Of a stretch of 64,000 nucleotides of DNA, positions 52,547 through 61,514 are shown one piece after another. Each line of letters starts with the position of its first letter. Within the stretch, counting starts at the first letter, position 1. Under the pieces are notes generated by a model, which did not search any database, was not told where the DNA came from, and saw nothing but the letters and a program-made list of their open reading frames with translations. The position numbers and the translations under genes are program-made. The DNA comes from Sphingopyxis sp. LC81 (GTDB lineage: Bacteria > Pseudomonadota > Alphaproteobacteria > Sphingomonadales > Sphingomonadaceae). The DNA is taken from the NCBI RefSeq assembly GCF_000756375.1, contig NZ_JNFD01000021.1, positions 62,001 to 126,000 of the forward strand, read 5' to 3'.

Positions 52547-53580
52547 CACGCCCGGTGAAGACCCCCACGACCCTCGGCATGTCGCCTGCAGAGGCGGCGG
52601 CCTATTGGCATGTGCGGCGCGACGGTCGCGACCTGACGGACGCCGAGCAGGCGGCGTTCGACGACTGGGTCGACCAGTCGCCCGCCCATGCGCGGCAGTT
52701 CGCGCGCATGTCGGAGCTCGAAACCCTCTGCGAAAGCGGTGCGGATGATCCGCTGCTTTCGGCGCTTCGGCAGGAAGCGCTGGCGGTGCCTCCCGCGCGC
52801 CGGCACTGGTTCTGGCGGGTTGGTGCCGGCGGGCTGGGCGCGGCGTCGCTGGCGCTGGGCGTATTCTTGTTGCGCCCCGACGCTCCGGTCGGGGATGCGC
52901 CCGTTTCGGTGGCCGCATCCGCCGACATCGTGCACACGACCCGCAAGGGCGAATTGCGGACGGTCCGCCTGTCCGACGGCAGCGCGGTCACGCTCAACAC
53001 CGATTCCGAGCTGCGGGTCAAATTCACCGGGCAGCGCCGCACGGTTCAGCTTGTCCATGGGCAGGCTCTGTTCGCGGTCGCGCATGATGCCGCGCGCCCG
53101 TTCGTCGTGGAGGCGGCCGATCGCACGGTCACGGCACTCGGTACGGTGTTCGAAGTGCGCCTTGATCCCGGGCGCATGGAGGTGACGTTGGTCGACGGCA
53201 AGGTCGCGGTGAACCGGCCGCGCTCCGGCCATAGCGAGCAACCGGCGGCGACCGTGCTGCGACCGGGCGAGGAGCTGGTGGTCGAACTTGGCATGGCGCA
53301 GCGCGTCGAGAAGGTCGACGTCGGCGTCAAGCTGCGCTGGCGCGACGGCTTTGTCGAATTCGCCGACGCGCCGCTGGGCGAAGCCGTGGCGGAGATCAAC
53401 CGATACAGCGTCCAGCAGGTCACCATCGCCGATGAGCAACTGGCGCGGCAGCATATCAGCGGTGTTTTCCGGACCGGTGATCCCGCGCGTTTCGCCGCGA
53501 TGGTCGGCGAACTGCTCCCGGTGGAGGCGCGAAAGCGCGCCGACGGCGTCGAACTGCTGCCCGCAACGGCACGCCCGTAA
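52543..53580 (+). CDS. FecR-type anti-sigma/sigma regulator
   Basis: The product is 345 residues. The N-terminal cytoplasmic part is DUF4880-like (AAAYWHVRRDGRDLTDAEQAAFDDWV), with one membrane segment around residues 85-105. The periplasmic FecR domain follows (VHTTRKGELRTVRLSDGSAVTLN, HGQALFAV, TALGTVFEVR). The C-terminal domain is DUF4974/STN-like (FADAPLGEAVAEINRYS). It links the receptor signal to the sigma factor. It overlaps the sigma gene by 4 bases and precedes the receptor gene by 98 bases. Confidence 0.9.
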   Translation: MTRPVKTPTTLGMSPAEAAAYWHVRRDGRDLTDAEQAAFDDWVDQSPAHARQFARMSELETLCESGADDPLLSALRQEALAVPPARRHWFWRVGAGGLGAASLALGVFLLRPDAPVGDAPVSVAASADIVHTTRKGELRTVRLSDGSAVTLNTDSELRVKFTGQRRTVQLVHGQALFAVAHDAARPFVVEAADRTVTALGTVFEVRLDPGRMEVTLVDGKVAVNRPRSGHSEQPAATVLRPGEELVVELGMAQRVEKVDVGVKLRWRDGFVEFADAPLGEAVAEINRYSVQQVTIADEQLARQHISGVFRTGDPARFAAMVGELLPVEARKRADGVELLPATARP

Positions 53581-53593
53581 AAAAACTCCTGAC

Positions 53594-53635
53594 CCGATGC
53601 GGGTTTCTCGCGCCGCTGCGTAATACGCATCGGGA
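53594..53635 (+). promoter_or_regulatory. Structured promoter region of the FecI-controlled receptor
   Basis: The 98-base gap begins with an A-rich run and holds the arms CCCGATGCG / CGCATCGGG and a perfect palindrome TGCGTA-A-TACGCA (53617-53629). GGGTTTC and CGTAAT sit roughly at the -35/-10 spacing often seen before FecI-dependent receptor genes in sphingomonads. This is a candidate ECF promoter, not a proven one. Confidence 0.35.
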
Positions 53636-53678
53636 GCGCGAAAATGCTCCGAAAAAATGGGATCAGGAGGGGGGTAAT

Positions 53679-56171
53679 ATGCGTCAAGAAGGTCGGGCAC
53701 GCGGTCGCGTCAAGCTCGCAGGGTTGCTGACGATTGCGTCGGTCGCATGGCTCGCGCCGCAGTCGGTGCAGGCGCAGACGCAGGCGCCCGTGGAGCTCAA
53801 CATCGCCAGCCAGGATCTGGCGTCGGCGATCCGGCAGGTTGGGCGCCGTACGCGTGCCGAGATCATCTTCAGCCCGTCGATTGTCGGGTCGCGCCGGGCA
53901 CCCGCGCTGGTCGGATCGTTCACGACCGAACAGGCGCTGGCCCGATTGCTCGAGGGCACCGGACTGGCCGCGCGCCGAACCGCGCAGGGCGGCTATGTTA
54001 TCGAACGCCGGCAAATTTCGGATGCGGCGGCTTCGGTCCATGCCGCGGAATTTACCGATGATTCCGAAATCATCGTGACTGCGACCAAGCGCGCCGAGCC
54101 GGTGCGCAAGATATCGGGTTCGGTTTCGGCGCAAACGGGCGAGCAGCTTGAGAAATTGGGGGCGCAGGGCCTGGCCGACTATCTGACGCGGACGCCGGGC
54201 GTGGTCTTCAACGCGGGGCGTCCGGGCGATGGCTCGATCGCGATCCGCGGGGTTTCGACCACGACCGGGCGCGATCAGGGACAGGCGACGACGGGGATAT
54301 TCATCAACGATGTGCCGCTGACCGATCCCTCCATTTCGATCGGCACCCCCGATATCGATACCTTCGACGTCGATAATGTCACGGTGCTGCGCGGGCCGCA
54401 GGGCACATTGTTCGGATCAGCCTCGCTCGGCGGCGCGGTCAATTATCAGGCGAGCCGTCCCGATCTGGCGCGCTGGGCTGGCCGTGCGCAGGTCGGTTTG
54501 CACAGCATCGAGCATGGCGGCATCGGGGTCGCGGGCAAGGTCATGCTCAACGCACCGGTGATCGAGGATGTCCTCGCCGTTCGCGGCGTCTTCGTCTACC
54601 GCGAGGATGCGGGCTTCATCGACAATATCGGGATCGGCAAACGCGATTCCAATCGGACCGTCACCACCGGCGGGCGCTTTCTGGCGAGCTGGAAACCCGG
54701 ACCCGATACGACGATCGCCTATATGTATCTCGATCAGCGGCAAAAGACCGGCGATACGGGCTTTCAGCAACCGACACTCGCAGGGGAGCTCCGGAAGACG
54801 ACGGTGGTTCCGGAACGGAGCGACTTCAGAACCTTGATCCACAATCTCCGGTTCGATCAGGATCTGGGGTTCGCCACGCTGACCGCGACCGCGACCTATC
54901 ACCGAAAAAAGATGAATTCGCGCGAGGATTATAGCGCCGCGCTTTCGCCCTTTCTGTTCGACCTGACGCCGATCACATCGATCGCCCCGGGGAAAAATGA
55001 CGGCCAGACCTATGAGGTCAGGCTGGCGTCCGCCCCCGGCGGTGCGTTCGACTATGTGGTCGGCGCGATGCACGACGATACCGATACACGGCTTGGTCAG
55101 CTGATCTATGCCACGGGGCTGCAGGGGGTGGTTGACGGGCTGCTTGGTCCCGGAAAAGGAGCAGAAATTGTGCCCCGCGACAGGCTCGCCGATGTGGTGG
55201 TTACCGGTCGCGCCCGCGAAAGCGCGCTCTTCGGCGAGGCGACCTATCATTTGAACGACCAGCTGAAAGTGACTTTGGGCGGCCGCCTGTTCGAGCAGGA
55301 ACTCAAGCTGCATTCTCTGCTCACCGATCTTTTCTTGTTCCTGGACACCGGCAATCTGGTGGAAGAGAAGACGGGAACGCAGAAATCCAGCGGCTTCAAC
55401 CCGAAGGGATCGATCACATGGACACCGCGCCCAGGATTGATGATCTATGCGCTGGCGTCGAAGGGTTTCCGTTTCGGCGGTCCCAACATCATCCCTGCGC
55501 TACCGGGATCGAACGTCCCGCGGCAATTCGATAGCGATTCGCTGTGGAATTATGAACTCGGCATGCGCGCGGACCTGTTCGACAGGAAGCTTCTGCTGGA
55601 CGTGACCGGCTTCTATGTCGATTGGAGCAATATCCAGCTCCGGCTGACGACGGCGAACGGGCTCAACTATGCCGACAATGCGGGGAAGGCGCGGAGCTAT
55701 GGTCTCGAGGCCAGCGCGACGCTGCGCCCCGCCGATGGCCTCAACCTGACGAGCAACCTGACCTATCTCAACGCGAAGCTGTCCGAGCCGTTCGATCCCA
55801 ACCCGTCCGCACCGGGGCCGGTCGTGCCTGCGAAAACCACGCTGCCCGGCGCATCGAAATGGCAGGTGTCGAACACGGTCGCCTATGAGCGGAACGCCGG
55901 CGCGATGGACTGGTCGGTCGTTTTCTCGCATCGCTATATTTCGCGCGCACCCGGTGCGCTCGTCGCCAGTTCCGCGATCGCGGGCGCGCCGCAGGGCGGC
56001 TATAATCTGTTCGATATACGCACCGGCGTCCGCAACGACCGGATCGGGATCACGCTGTTTCTCGACAATATCAGCGATTCTCGCGGGGTGACGAGCGGCT
56101 TCGCCAATCCGCTGCAACAATATGTCGTTCGTCCCCGCACGTTCGGGGTCACGGTCGACTATCGGATCTGA
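53679..56171 (+). CDS. TonB-dependent transducer with an STN signalling domain (FecA-type)
   Basis: The product is 830 residues: signal peptide (about 1-32), STN domain (about 38-110, NIASQDLASAIRQVG and QALARLLEGTGL), TonB box region EIIVTATKRAEPVRK, plug (LADYLTRTPGVVFN, VLRGPQGTLFGSASLGGAVN) and barrel to TVDYRI. The STN domain signals through FecR to the ECF sigma factor encoded upstream. AGGAGGGGG precedes ATG 53679. The ligand may be a siderophore or another large solute; the exported amidohydrolase downstream suggests a hydrolysable compound. Confidence 0.92.
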   Translation: MRQEGRARGRVKLAGLLTIASVAWLAPQSVQAQTQAPVELNIASQDLASAIRQVGRRTRAEIIFSPSIVGSRRAPALVGSFTTEQALARLLEGTGLAARRTAQGGYVIERRQISDAAASVHAAEFTDDSEIIVTATKRAEPVRKISGSVSAQTGEQLEKLGAQGLADYLTRTPGVVFNAGRPGDGSIAIRGVSTTTGRDQGQATTGIFINDVPLTDPSISIGTPDIDTFDVDNVTVLRGPQGTLFGSASLGGAVNYQASRPDLARWAGRAQVGLHSIEHGGIGVAGKVMLNAPVIEDVLAVRGVFVYREDAGFIDNIGIGKRDSNRTVTTGGRFLASWKPGPDTTIAYMYLDQRQKTGDTGFQQPTLAGELRKTTVVPERSDFRTLIHNLRFDQDLGFATLTATATYHRKKMNSREDYSAALSPFLFDLTPITSIAPGKNDGQTYEVRLASAPGGAFDYVVGAMHDDTDTRLGQLIYATGLQGVVDGLLGPGKGAEIVPRDRLADVVVTGRARESALFGEATYHLNDQLKVTLGGRLFEQELKLHSLLTDLFLFLDTGNLVEEKTGTQKSSGFNPKGSITWTPRPGLMIYALASKGFRFGGPNIIPALPGSNVPRQFDSDSLWNYELGMRADLFDRKLLLDVTGFYVDWSNIQLRLTTANGLNYADNAGKARSYGLEASATLRPADGLNLTSNLTYLNAKLSEPFDPNPSAPGPVVPAKTTLPGASKWQVSNTVAYERNAGAMDWSVVFSHRYISRAPGALVASSAIAGAPQGGYNLFDIRTGVRNDRIGITLFLDNISDSRGVTSGFANPLQQYVVRPRTFGVTVDYRI

Positions 56172-56263
56172 CGTCCCGCTCCACACCGCCGCGCCCATTG
56201 TCGCCTACCGGCCCCACAGAGCGATGGGCGCGGCAAATTCTCATCATCACAAGGGTTGACCAT

Positions 56264-57346
56264 ATGGCTGTTCTATCAAAGTTTTCGTTGATCGGCGCGG
56301 CGGCGCTTCTTTTCGCAGGCGCGCCGGTGCATGCGCAACAGGGCGGGCATAGCGAGCCCGCGCCCGTGGCGGATCACCACATGCATATCCAGAGTCCGCT
56401 GATCACCGATCGCATTCGCGAGATGAAGGCGGAAAATCCCGCATCCTTTGAAGGGATGCCGGAGGATCTCTCTACCGAACGCAGCGGCGCCGACGCGGTG
56501 CGCGAACTCGATCGCGCCGGGATCAAACAGGGTGTGCTGCTGTCGGCCGCCTATATGTTCGGCTTTCCCGCCCTTCCGCTCGCGCCCGAAGACATGGCGC
56601 GTCGGATGCGCGCGGAGAACCGCTATAATGTCGACGCCGCACTCGCCTCGAACGGTCGTCTTGTCGCCTTTGTCGGCATCAATCCCTTCCTCGCCAATGC
56701 GTCCGACGAGCTGGACTATTGGTCGCGTCAGCCCGGCGCATCGGGCATCAAGCTGCACCTCGGCAACAGCGGCCTCGATCTGGGCAACGCCGAACAGGTC
56801 GATCAACTGGCCAAATTCTTCGCCGCCGCCAGCAAGGCGCGCCTGCCGCTCGTCGTGCATCTGCGCGGTGCGGCGCCCTATACCGCCGCCAATCTCGCGA
56901 CTTTCATCGACAAGATCTTGTCGCAGGCGGGCGACCTGCCCGTGCAGATCGCGCACGGCGGCGGCTATGGGGGGATCGACCAGCCGACGCTCGACGCGCT
57001 GGCGGTCTATGGCGATGCCATCGCACGCAAGGCGCCGGGCACCGCCAACCTCGTCCTCGACCTGTCCGCCGTCGCCCAGTTCGATCTCGCGACGCAGCCG
57101 GGGCTGAAGGACGCCAAGGAGAAACGCACCATGGCCGAACTGCGTGTCGCCTATGTCGCGCTGATGCGCCGGGTCGGCATCGACCGCTTCGTACTCGCCA
57201 GCGACTGGCCTGCGATGCAGCACCCGGCCGAATATTTCACCGCCGAGCAGGCGCAGCTTCCCGTCACGGCCGCCGAATGGGCCCAGCTTTGTAACAACCG
57301 TGCACCCTATCTGCGGCCGGAATGGGTACAGAAAAAGCAGCCTTGA
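56264..57346 (+). CDS. Exported amidohydrolase-family protein
   Basis: The product is 360 residues: signal peptide (about 1-23), then a TIM-barrel hydrolase with DHHMHIQ at the N-terminal metal site, KLHLGNSGLD, PLVVHLRG, QIAHGGGYGG and LASDWPAM. The Asp of SDWP is the usual C-terminal metal ligand. It is probably a periplasmic metal-dependent hydrolase. It starts 93 bases after the TonB receptor and may process its ligand. Confidence 0.82.
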   Translation: MAVLSKFSLIGAAALLFAGAPVHAQQGGHSEPAPVADHHMHIQSPLITDRIREMKAENPASFEGMPEDLSTERSGADAVRELDRAGIKQGVLLSAAYMFGFPALPLAPEDMARRMRAENRYNVDAALASNGRLVAFVGINPFLANASDELDYWSRQPGASGIKLHLGNSGLDLGNAEQVDQLAKFFAAASKARLPLVVHLRGAAPYTAANLATFIDKILSQAGDLPVQIAHGGGYGGIDQPTLDALAVYGDAIARKAPGTANLVLDLSAVAQFDLATQPGLKDAKEKRTMAELRVAYVALMRRVGIDRFVLASDWPAMQHPAEYFTAEQAQLPVTAAEWAQLCNNRAPYLRPEWVQKKQP

Positions 57347-57371
57347 CGCGGGACGTCGGTCGCCTCGGTTG

Positions 57372-57394
57372 CGGTCCGGGCTAAAGCCGGACCG
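57372..57394. terminator. Bidirectional hairpin between amidohydrolase and LysR genes
   Basis: CGGTCCGG / CCGGACCG is a perfect 8-bp stem with a 7-base loop between the convergent genes ending at 57346 and 57411. Confidence 0.5.
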
Positions 57395-57410
57395 TCAACT
57401 GTTGGCGATA

Positions 57411-58334
57411 CTAGTCGTGGCCCGATTCGGGCACCCGCCGCCGCTGCGCAGCACATTCATCAGCGAGGAAATCCAGAAGCGCCCGCACCGAAGGGAGGAG
57501 CCCGCGCCGCGATGGAAATACCGCATGGACGATTTCGTTCGAAGGTCTCCAGCCGGGCAGCACCGTAGCCAGTCGGCCAGCTTGCAAATCGTCCCAAACG
57601 ACAAGCGTTGGCAGGCGCGCAGCCCCGGCTCCGGCAAGCGCGGCGTCGCGCAGCACCGCCATATCGTCGGTGACCAGCCGCGGCGCATGGCGCACCTCGG
57701 CGACGCTGCCGTCGGCATGGGTCAGGCGCCAGCGATGCTCGCCGCCCGCCGGCCCGAAATCGAGGCTGGGCAGGCCGGCGAGGTCGGCGGGCAGGGTGAT
57801 GGCCCGTTGCTTGAGCAAATCCGGGCTGGCGATGATCCGGATCGTGCGCTCGTCGAAACGGCGCATGACAAGTTCGCTCTCGGTCAGCGGCGGTGGCCGG
57901 ACGCGGATCGCGAGGTCGAACCCTTCACCGATGACGTCGACGCGGCGGTTGGTGCTTTCGACATGGAGCTCGACCGCGGGATAGAGCGCCATGAAACGCC
58001 CTAACAGTTCGCCGAACTGGAAGGCGAGCAGGCCGGTCGGGCAGCTGAGCCTTACGACGCCGCATGGTTCGGCGCGCGACTGGTCGATGACGGTTTGGGC
58101 GCCTTCGGCCTCGACGAGCATGGCGACGCAGCGGCGGTAATATTCCTGGCCGATCTCCGTCACCGAAAAGCGCCGCGTCGAACGCTGGATCAGGCGCACG
58201 CCCAGTCGATCCTCGAGCAAGCCGATGCGGCGGCTCACCTTCGATTTCTGCAAACCCAGCGCGCGCGCGGCCGCGGCGAACCCCCCATGATCGACGGCCT
58301 GCACAAAGAGATAGAGGTCGTTGAGGTCCTGCAT
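57411..58334 (-). CDS. LysR-family regulator, divergent from pirin
   Basis: The product is 307 residues: winged helix (LYLFVQAVDHGGFAAAARALGLQKSKVSRRIGLLEDRLG) and effector domain. Divergent from the pirin gene with a palindromic operator candidate in the 111-base gap, so it probably controls the pirin and isochorismatase genes. Start ATG 58334 gives the standard N-terminus. Confidence 0.9.
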   Translation of the reverse strand: MQDLNDLYLFVQAVDHGGFAAAARALGLQKSKVSRRIGLLEDRLGVRLIQRSTRRFSVTEIGQEYYRRCVAMLVEAEGAQTVIDQSRAEPCGVVRLSCPTGLLAFQFGELLGRFMALYPAVELHVESTNRRVDVIGEGFDLAIRVRPPPLTESELVMRRFDERTIRIIASPDLLKQRAITLPADLAGLPSLDFGPAGGEHRWRLTHADGSVAEVRHAPRLVTDDMAVLRDAALAGAGAARLPTLVVWDDLQAGRLATVLPGWRPSNEIVHAVFPSRRGLLPSVRALLDFLADECAAQRRRVPESGHD

Positions 58335-58336
58335 TG

Positions 58337-58350
58337 TCCTATTGATAGGA
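58337..58350. promoter_or_regulatory. Candidate LysR operator TCCTA-TTGA-TAGGA
   Basis: 5-bp inverted repeat in T-N-A form, 3 bases upstream of the LysR start and 96 bases before the pirin start. It is placed for autoregulation and for control of the divergent pirin gene. Confidence 0.5.
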
Positions 58351-58445
58351 CTCTGAGTCCATTTTCGCAATCTTTCGGCGCCTTTGGCGAAGGATTATTC
58401 TCCATTTCAACAGATGCCTCCCTCTGGAGGCGCAGGAGATGCAAG

Positions 58446-59312
58446 ATGAAGACGATCCTTGGCACCTACAGCAATCCCAACCAGCATTGGGTCGGCGACG
58501 GCTTTCCCGTCCGCTCGCTCTTTTCGTACAACAGCCTCGGCGACCGGGTCAGCCCCTTCCTGCTGCTCGACTATGCCGGCCCCTATAATTTCGCGCCGAC
58601 CACCGATCGACGCGGCGTCGGTCAGCATCCGCACCGCGGGTTCGAAACGGTGACGATCGTCTATGACGGCGAGGTCGAGCACAAGGATTCGGCTGGCAAC
58701 GGCGGCATCATCGGCCCGGGCGACGTCCAGTGGATGACGGCGGCGGGCGGGATCCTGCATGAGGAATATCATTCGCCGGCGTTCGGCAAGACGGGCGGCC
58801 CGTTCCGGATGGTCCAGCTGTGGGTCAACCTGCCCGCGAAGGACAAGATGGCGCCGGGCGGCTATCAGGGTATCACGGCGGCGGACATTCCGACCGTCGA
58901 GCTGCCCGGTGGCGCGGGTCTCGGCCGGGTGATCGCGGGCGAGCTGCTGGGTGCGAAGGGGCCGGCGCGGACCTTTACCCCGATCAACGTCTGGGACGTC
59001 CGGCTGAACCGCGACGCCGATGTGACGCTCGACCTGCCCGAAGGTCACACCGCGATGCTGGTGGTGCTGGCCGGCCATGTCACCGTGGGCGGCAGCGAGG
59101 AAGCGGGCGAGGCCGAGATGGTGTTGCTGAGCCGGGAAGGGGGATCGATTCGGGTCCACGCCGACGGCGACGCGACGATCCTCGTCCTGACCGGCGAGCC
59201 GATCGACGAACCGATCGTCGGCTACGGACCCTTCGTGATGAACAGCGAGGCCGAAATCCGCCAGGCCATCGACGATTTCAACAACGGCAGGCTGGCGCCA
59301 GTCGCAGCCTGA
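58446..59312 (+). CDS. Pirin-family cupin protein
   Basis: The product is 288 residues, a bicupin: N-terminal metal site region HPHRGFETVTIVYDGEVEHKD with GDVQWMTAAGGILHEEYH. The C-terminal pirin domain reads VWDVRLNRDADVTLDLPEGHTAMLVVLAGHV. Pirins bind iron and in bacteria some act as quercetinases or regulators. AGGAGA precedes ATG 58446. It is followed by an isochorismatase-type gene under the same likely LysR control, a common sphingomonad arrangement. Confidence 0.9.
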   Translation: MKTILGTYSNPNQHWVGDGFPVRSLFSYNSLGDRVSPFLLLDYAGPYNFAPTTDRRGVGQHPHRGFETVTIVYDGEVEHKDSAGNGGIIGPGDVQWMTAAGGILHEEYHSPAFGKTGGPFRMVQLWVNLPAKDKMAPGGYQGITAADIPTVELPGGAGLGRVIAGELLGAKGPARTFTPINVWDVRLNRDADVTLDLPEGHTAMLVVLAGHVTVGGSEEAGEAEMVLLSREGGSIRVHADGDATILVLTGEPIDEPIVGYGPFVMNSEAEIRQAIDDFNNGRLAPVAA

Positions 59313-59313
59313 C

Positions 59314-59356
59314 GTGGACCCGGCTCCTTCCCCGACCTCGCGGGAGCCGGGTCCAC
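59314..59356 (+). terminator. Strong terminator hairpin after pirin
   Basis: GTGGACCCGGCTCC / GGAGCCGGGTCCAC is a perfect 14-bp stem starting just after the stop, followed by TCTCCCCT. Confidence 0.65.
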
Positions 59357-59451
59357 TCTCCCCTCGATGAATTGACGGTGGACCCGCGTGCCCCGCCGCG
59401 ACGGCAGTTGTCTGCCGGCCCTTCGGCGCGCCCATATGCAGGAGAAGACCC

Positions 59452-60093
59452 ATGACAAGCGAAGCGATCCGCGATCCGAAGGCGGACCATCTGCTGACAC
59501 CGCAGAATTCCGCCTTCATCATCATCGACTATCAACCGGTGCAGGTGAATTCGATCGCGTCGATGGACCGGCAGTTGCTGCTTAACAACATCGCCGGCTG
59601 CGCCCGGGCGGCGGTCGCGTACGACCTGCCGATCGTTCATTCGACGGTGAATGTCGAAACCGGCCTCAACAAGCCGCCGGTGCCGCAGGTCCGCAAGATA
59701 CTCGGCGACTATCCGACCTATGACCGCACGACGATCAACAGCTGGGAAGATGTCGAATTCCGCAAAGCGGTCGAAGCCACCGGGCGCAAGAAGCTGATTA
59801 TGACCGCGCTCTGGACCGAGGCCTGCCTGACCTTTCCCGCGCTCGACGCGCTCGCCGAAGGCTATGAGGTCTATGTCCCGGTCGATGCGGTGGGCGGCAC
59901 CTCGCTTGCCGCACACGACGCCGCGCTGCGACGGATCGAACAGGCGGGGGGCAAGATGATTTCGGTCCCGCAACTGTTCTGCGAACTGCAGCGCGACTGG
60001 AAACGCAGCGAGACCGTTCCCGCCTTCATGAACCTGTTCATCGAGACGGGCGGCACCGCCGGAATCCAGTTTTCCTACGACAAGACCGACTGA
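59452..60093 (+). CDS. Isochorismatase-family hydrolase (YcaC-like)
   Basis: The product is 213 residues. The catalytic Asp is D26 (FIIIDYQPVQ), the nucleophile Cys is C125 (WTEACLTF), and a Lys lies in between (GRKKLIM). The family hydrolyses amides, for example nicotinamide or N-carbamoyl compounds, or acts on unknown stress metabolites. GGAGAAGACC precedes ATG 59452. The strong hairpin between pirin and this gene suggests partial rather than full co-transcription. Confidence 0.88.
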   Translation: MTSEAIRDPKADHLLTPQNSAFIIIDYQPVQVNSIASMDRQLLLNNIAGCARAAVAYDLPIVHSTVNVETGLNKPPVPQVRKILGDYPTYDRTTINSWEDVEFRKAVEATGRKKLIMTALWTEACLTFPALDALAEGYEVYVPVDAVGGTSLAAHDAALRRIEQAGGKMISVPQLFCELQRDWKRSETVPAFMNLFIETGGTAGIQFSYDKTD

Positions 60094-60104
60094 CCCGAAA
60101 TATC

Positions 60105-60135
60105 TCCGCCGGCGCGGCGCACGTCGCCCGGCGGA
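60105..60135 (+). terminator. Hairpin after the isochorismatase gene
   Basis: TCCGCCGG / CCGGCGGA, 8-bp stem with a 15-base loop, 12 bases after the stop. No T run. Confidence 0.4.
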
Positions 60136-60282
60136 ACCGCTCAAGGAGAATGATCGCGCCGGACCCGGCCTTCGGCGGATTCTACGCAAAGTTGCTGCGC
60201 TCGGCTTGAGGCCGCGTCTCCGTCCGGGGGAATGGGGCGCGGGCGATTTGGCGGTGCGTTTGTGATCGGCTATGCGCCCGCG

Positions 60283-60894
60283 ATGCCCGGCATCCCGATC
60301 CTCTATAGCTTTCGCCGCTGTCCATACGCGATGCGCGCGCGGATGGCGTTGCTGGTGAGCGGGACGATCTACGCACATCGCGAAGTGGAACTGCGCGACA
60401 AGCCTGCGGCCATGCTGGCCGCATCGCCCAAGGGAACCGTGCCGGTGCTCGTGCTGGCGGATGGGGCGGTGATCGATGAAAGCATCGATATCATGCACTG
60501 GGCCTTGTCGCAGCATGACCCAGAGGACTGGCTGACGCGCGCCGATGCGGCGTTGGTCGCGAAGTTCGACGGCGCGTTCAAGCATCATCTCGACCGTTAC
60601 AAATATGCCGGGCGTTACGATGTCGATCCGCTGACGCATCGCGCGGCAGGATTGGCGATGCTGACGGAGCTCGACGAGCGGCTGAAGGAACAAGATTATC
60701 TTGGCGGCGCGACGCGCGGGTTTAGCGACATGGCGCTGTTTCCATTTGTTCGCCAGTTTGCCGGGGTCGATGCCGAGTGGTTCGCGGCCTGCGCGCCGCA
60801 AGGCGTGCGGCGCTGGCTCGCAATTCTGGTGACGTCGGACTTGTTCGAGCAGGCGATGATCAGAATCGCGCCATGGGCCGATGGGCAGGGCTGA
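60283..60894 (+). CDS. Glutathione S-transferase-like protein
   Basis: The product is 203 residues: a thioredoxin-like N-terminal domain (LYSFRRCPYAMRARMAL, with Cys-Pro at the active site; SPKGTVPVLVLADG with cis-Pro; DESIDIMHWAL) and a helical C-terminal domain. It is a bacterial GST, possibly of the glutaredoxin-like group. Starts at 60232 or 60283 are possible; 60283 gives the family length. It ends 15 bases before the convergent Cys-rich gene. Confidence 0.8.
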   Translation: MPGIPILYSFRRCPYAMRARMALLVSGTIYAHREVELRDKPAAMLAASPKGTVPVLVLADGAVIDESIDIMHWALSQHDPEDWLTRADAALVAKFDGAFKHHLDRYKYAGRYDVDPLTHRAAGLAMLTELDERLKEQDYLGGATRGFSDMALFPFVRQFAGVDAEWFAACAPQGVRRWLAILVTSDLFEQAMIRIAPWADGQG

Positions 60895-60908
60895 AAATAA
60901 TCAGCCAG

Positions 60909-61097
60909 CTATGGAAATGGGTCGCCATCGCTTCGAAGTACACGCTTGCCCTTTGTACGGCTGGTCAAATGGAACAGTCGGCAGCGGTCGCAGCGGTAGG
61001 TCCGGAGCGGCAATTCAGAGCGCCGAACGGCAGCGAGCGCTTCCTCCTCCGACGGATAGGAACGCTTCTTTTTGCAAATGCTGAGCCTGGTGCGCAC
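60909..61097 (-). CDS. Small Cys-rich (zinc-ribbon-like) protein
   Basis: From GTG 61097 the product is 62 residues: MRTRLSICKKKRSYPSEEEA, then YRCDRCRLFHLTSRTKGKR. The C-x2-C and the C/H pattern suggest a small zinc-binding or nucleic-acid-binding protein, a type often seen as a lone small gene in sphingomonads. TTG 61130 would give 73 residues. The role is unknown. Confidence 0.6.
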   Translation of the reverse strand: MRTRLSICKKKRSYPSEEEALAAVRRSELPLRTYRCDRCRLFHLTSRTKGKRVLRSDGDPFP

Positions 61098-61317
61098 ATT
61101 GCCTCTTCGCCAAAGATCCCGATCGTACAAAAGCGACCGAAAGCGCCGTCGACGCTCGCTTTGAGGCCGAACGTCTGGCCCAGATGCGTCTCAACGTCAC
61201 GGACCAAAATAGAGCGCGGCATTCCGACAGAAAAAGGTGCGTGATCACGCGGTGCTTTCGCGAGCTGGGTGGACTGCGAATGAGCGTAAAGTTCGCACTG
61301 TAAGTCTTTGAAAGAAA

Positions 61318-61393
<76 letters not shown>

Positions 61394-61514
61394 ACTGCCA
61401 TTTCAGGCATGCCACGCTGCGAAGAGATGTGCTCTTTGCTGCGAAGCGAGCGGCCCGCTATCATGGCTCTGGGGGGATGGCAATGCCCCCGATGCCTTTT
61501 TGCCAAGTTTTTTC

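Noticed and set aside
53587..53640. Rho-independent terminator between the FecR and receptor genes
   Set aside because: The hairpins lie next to likely promoter elements and lack a T tract; the receptor gene is expected to be expressed from here.
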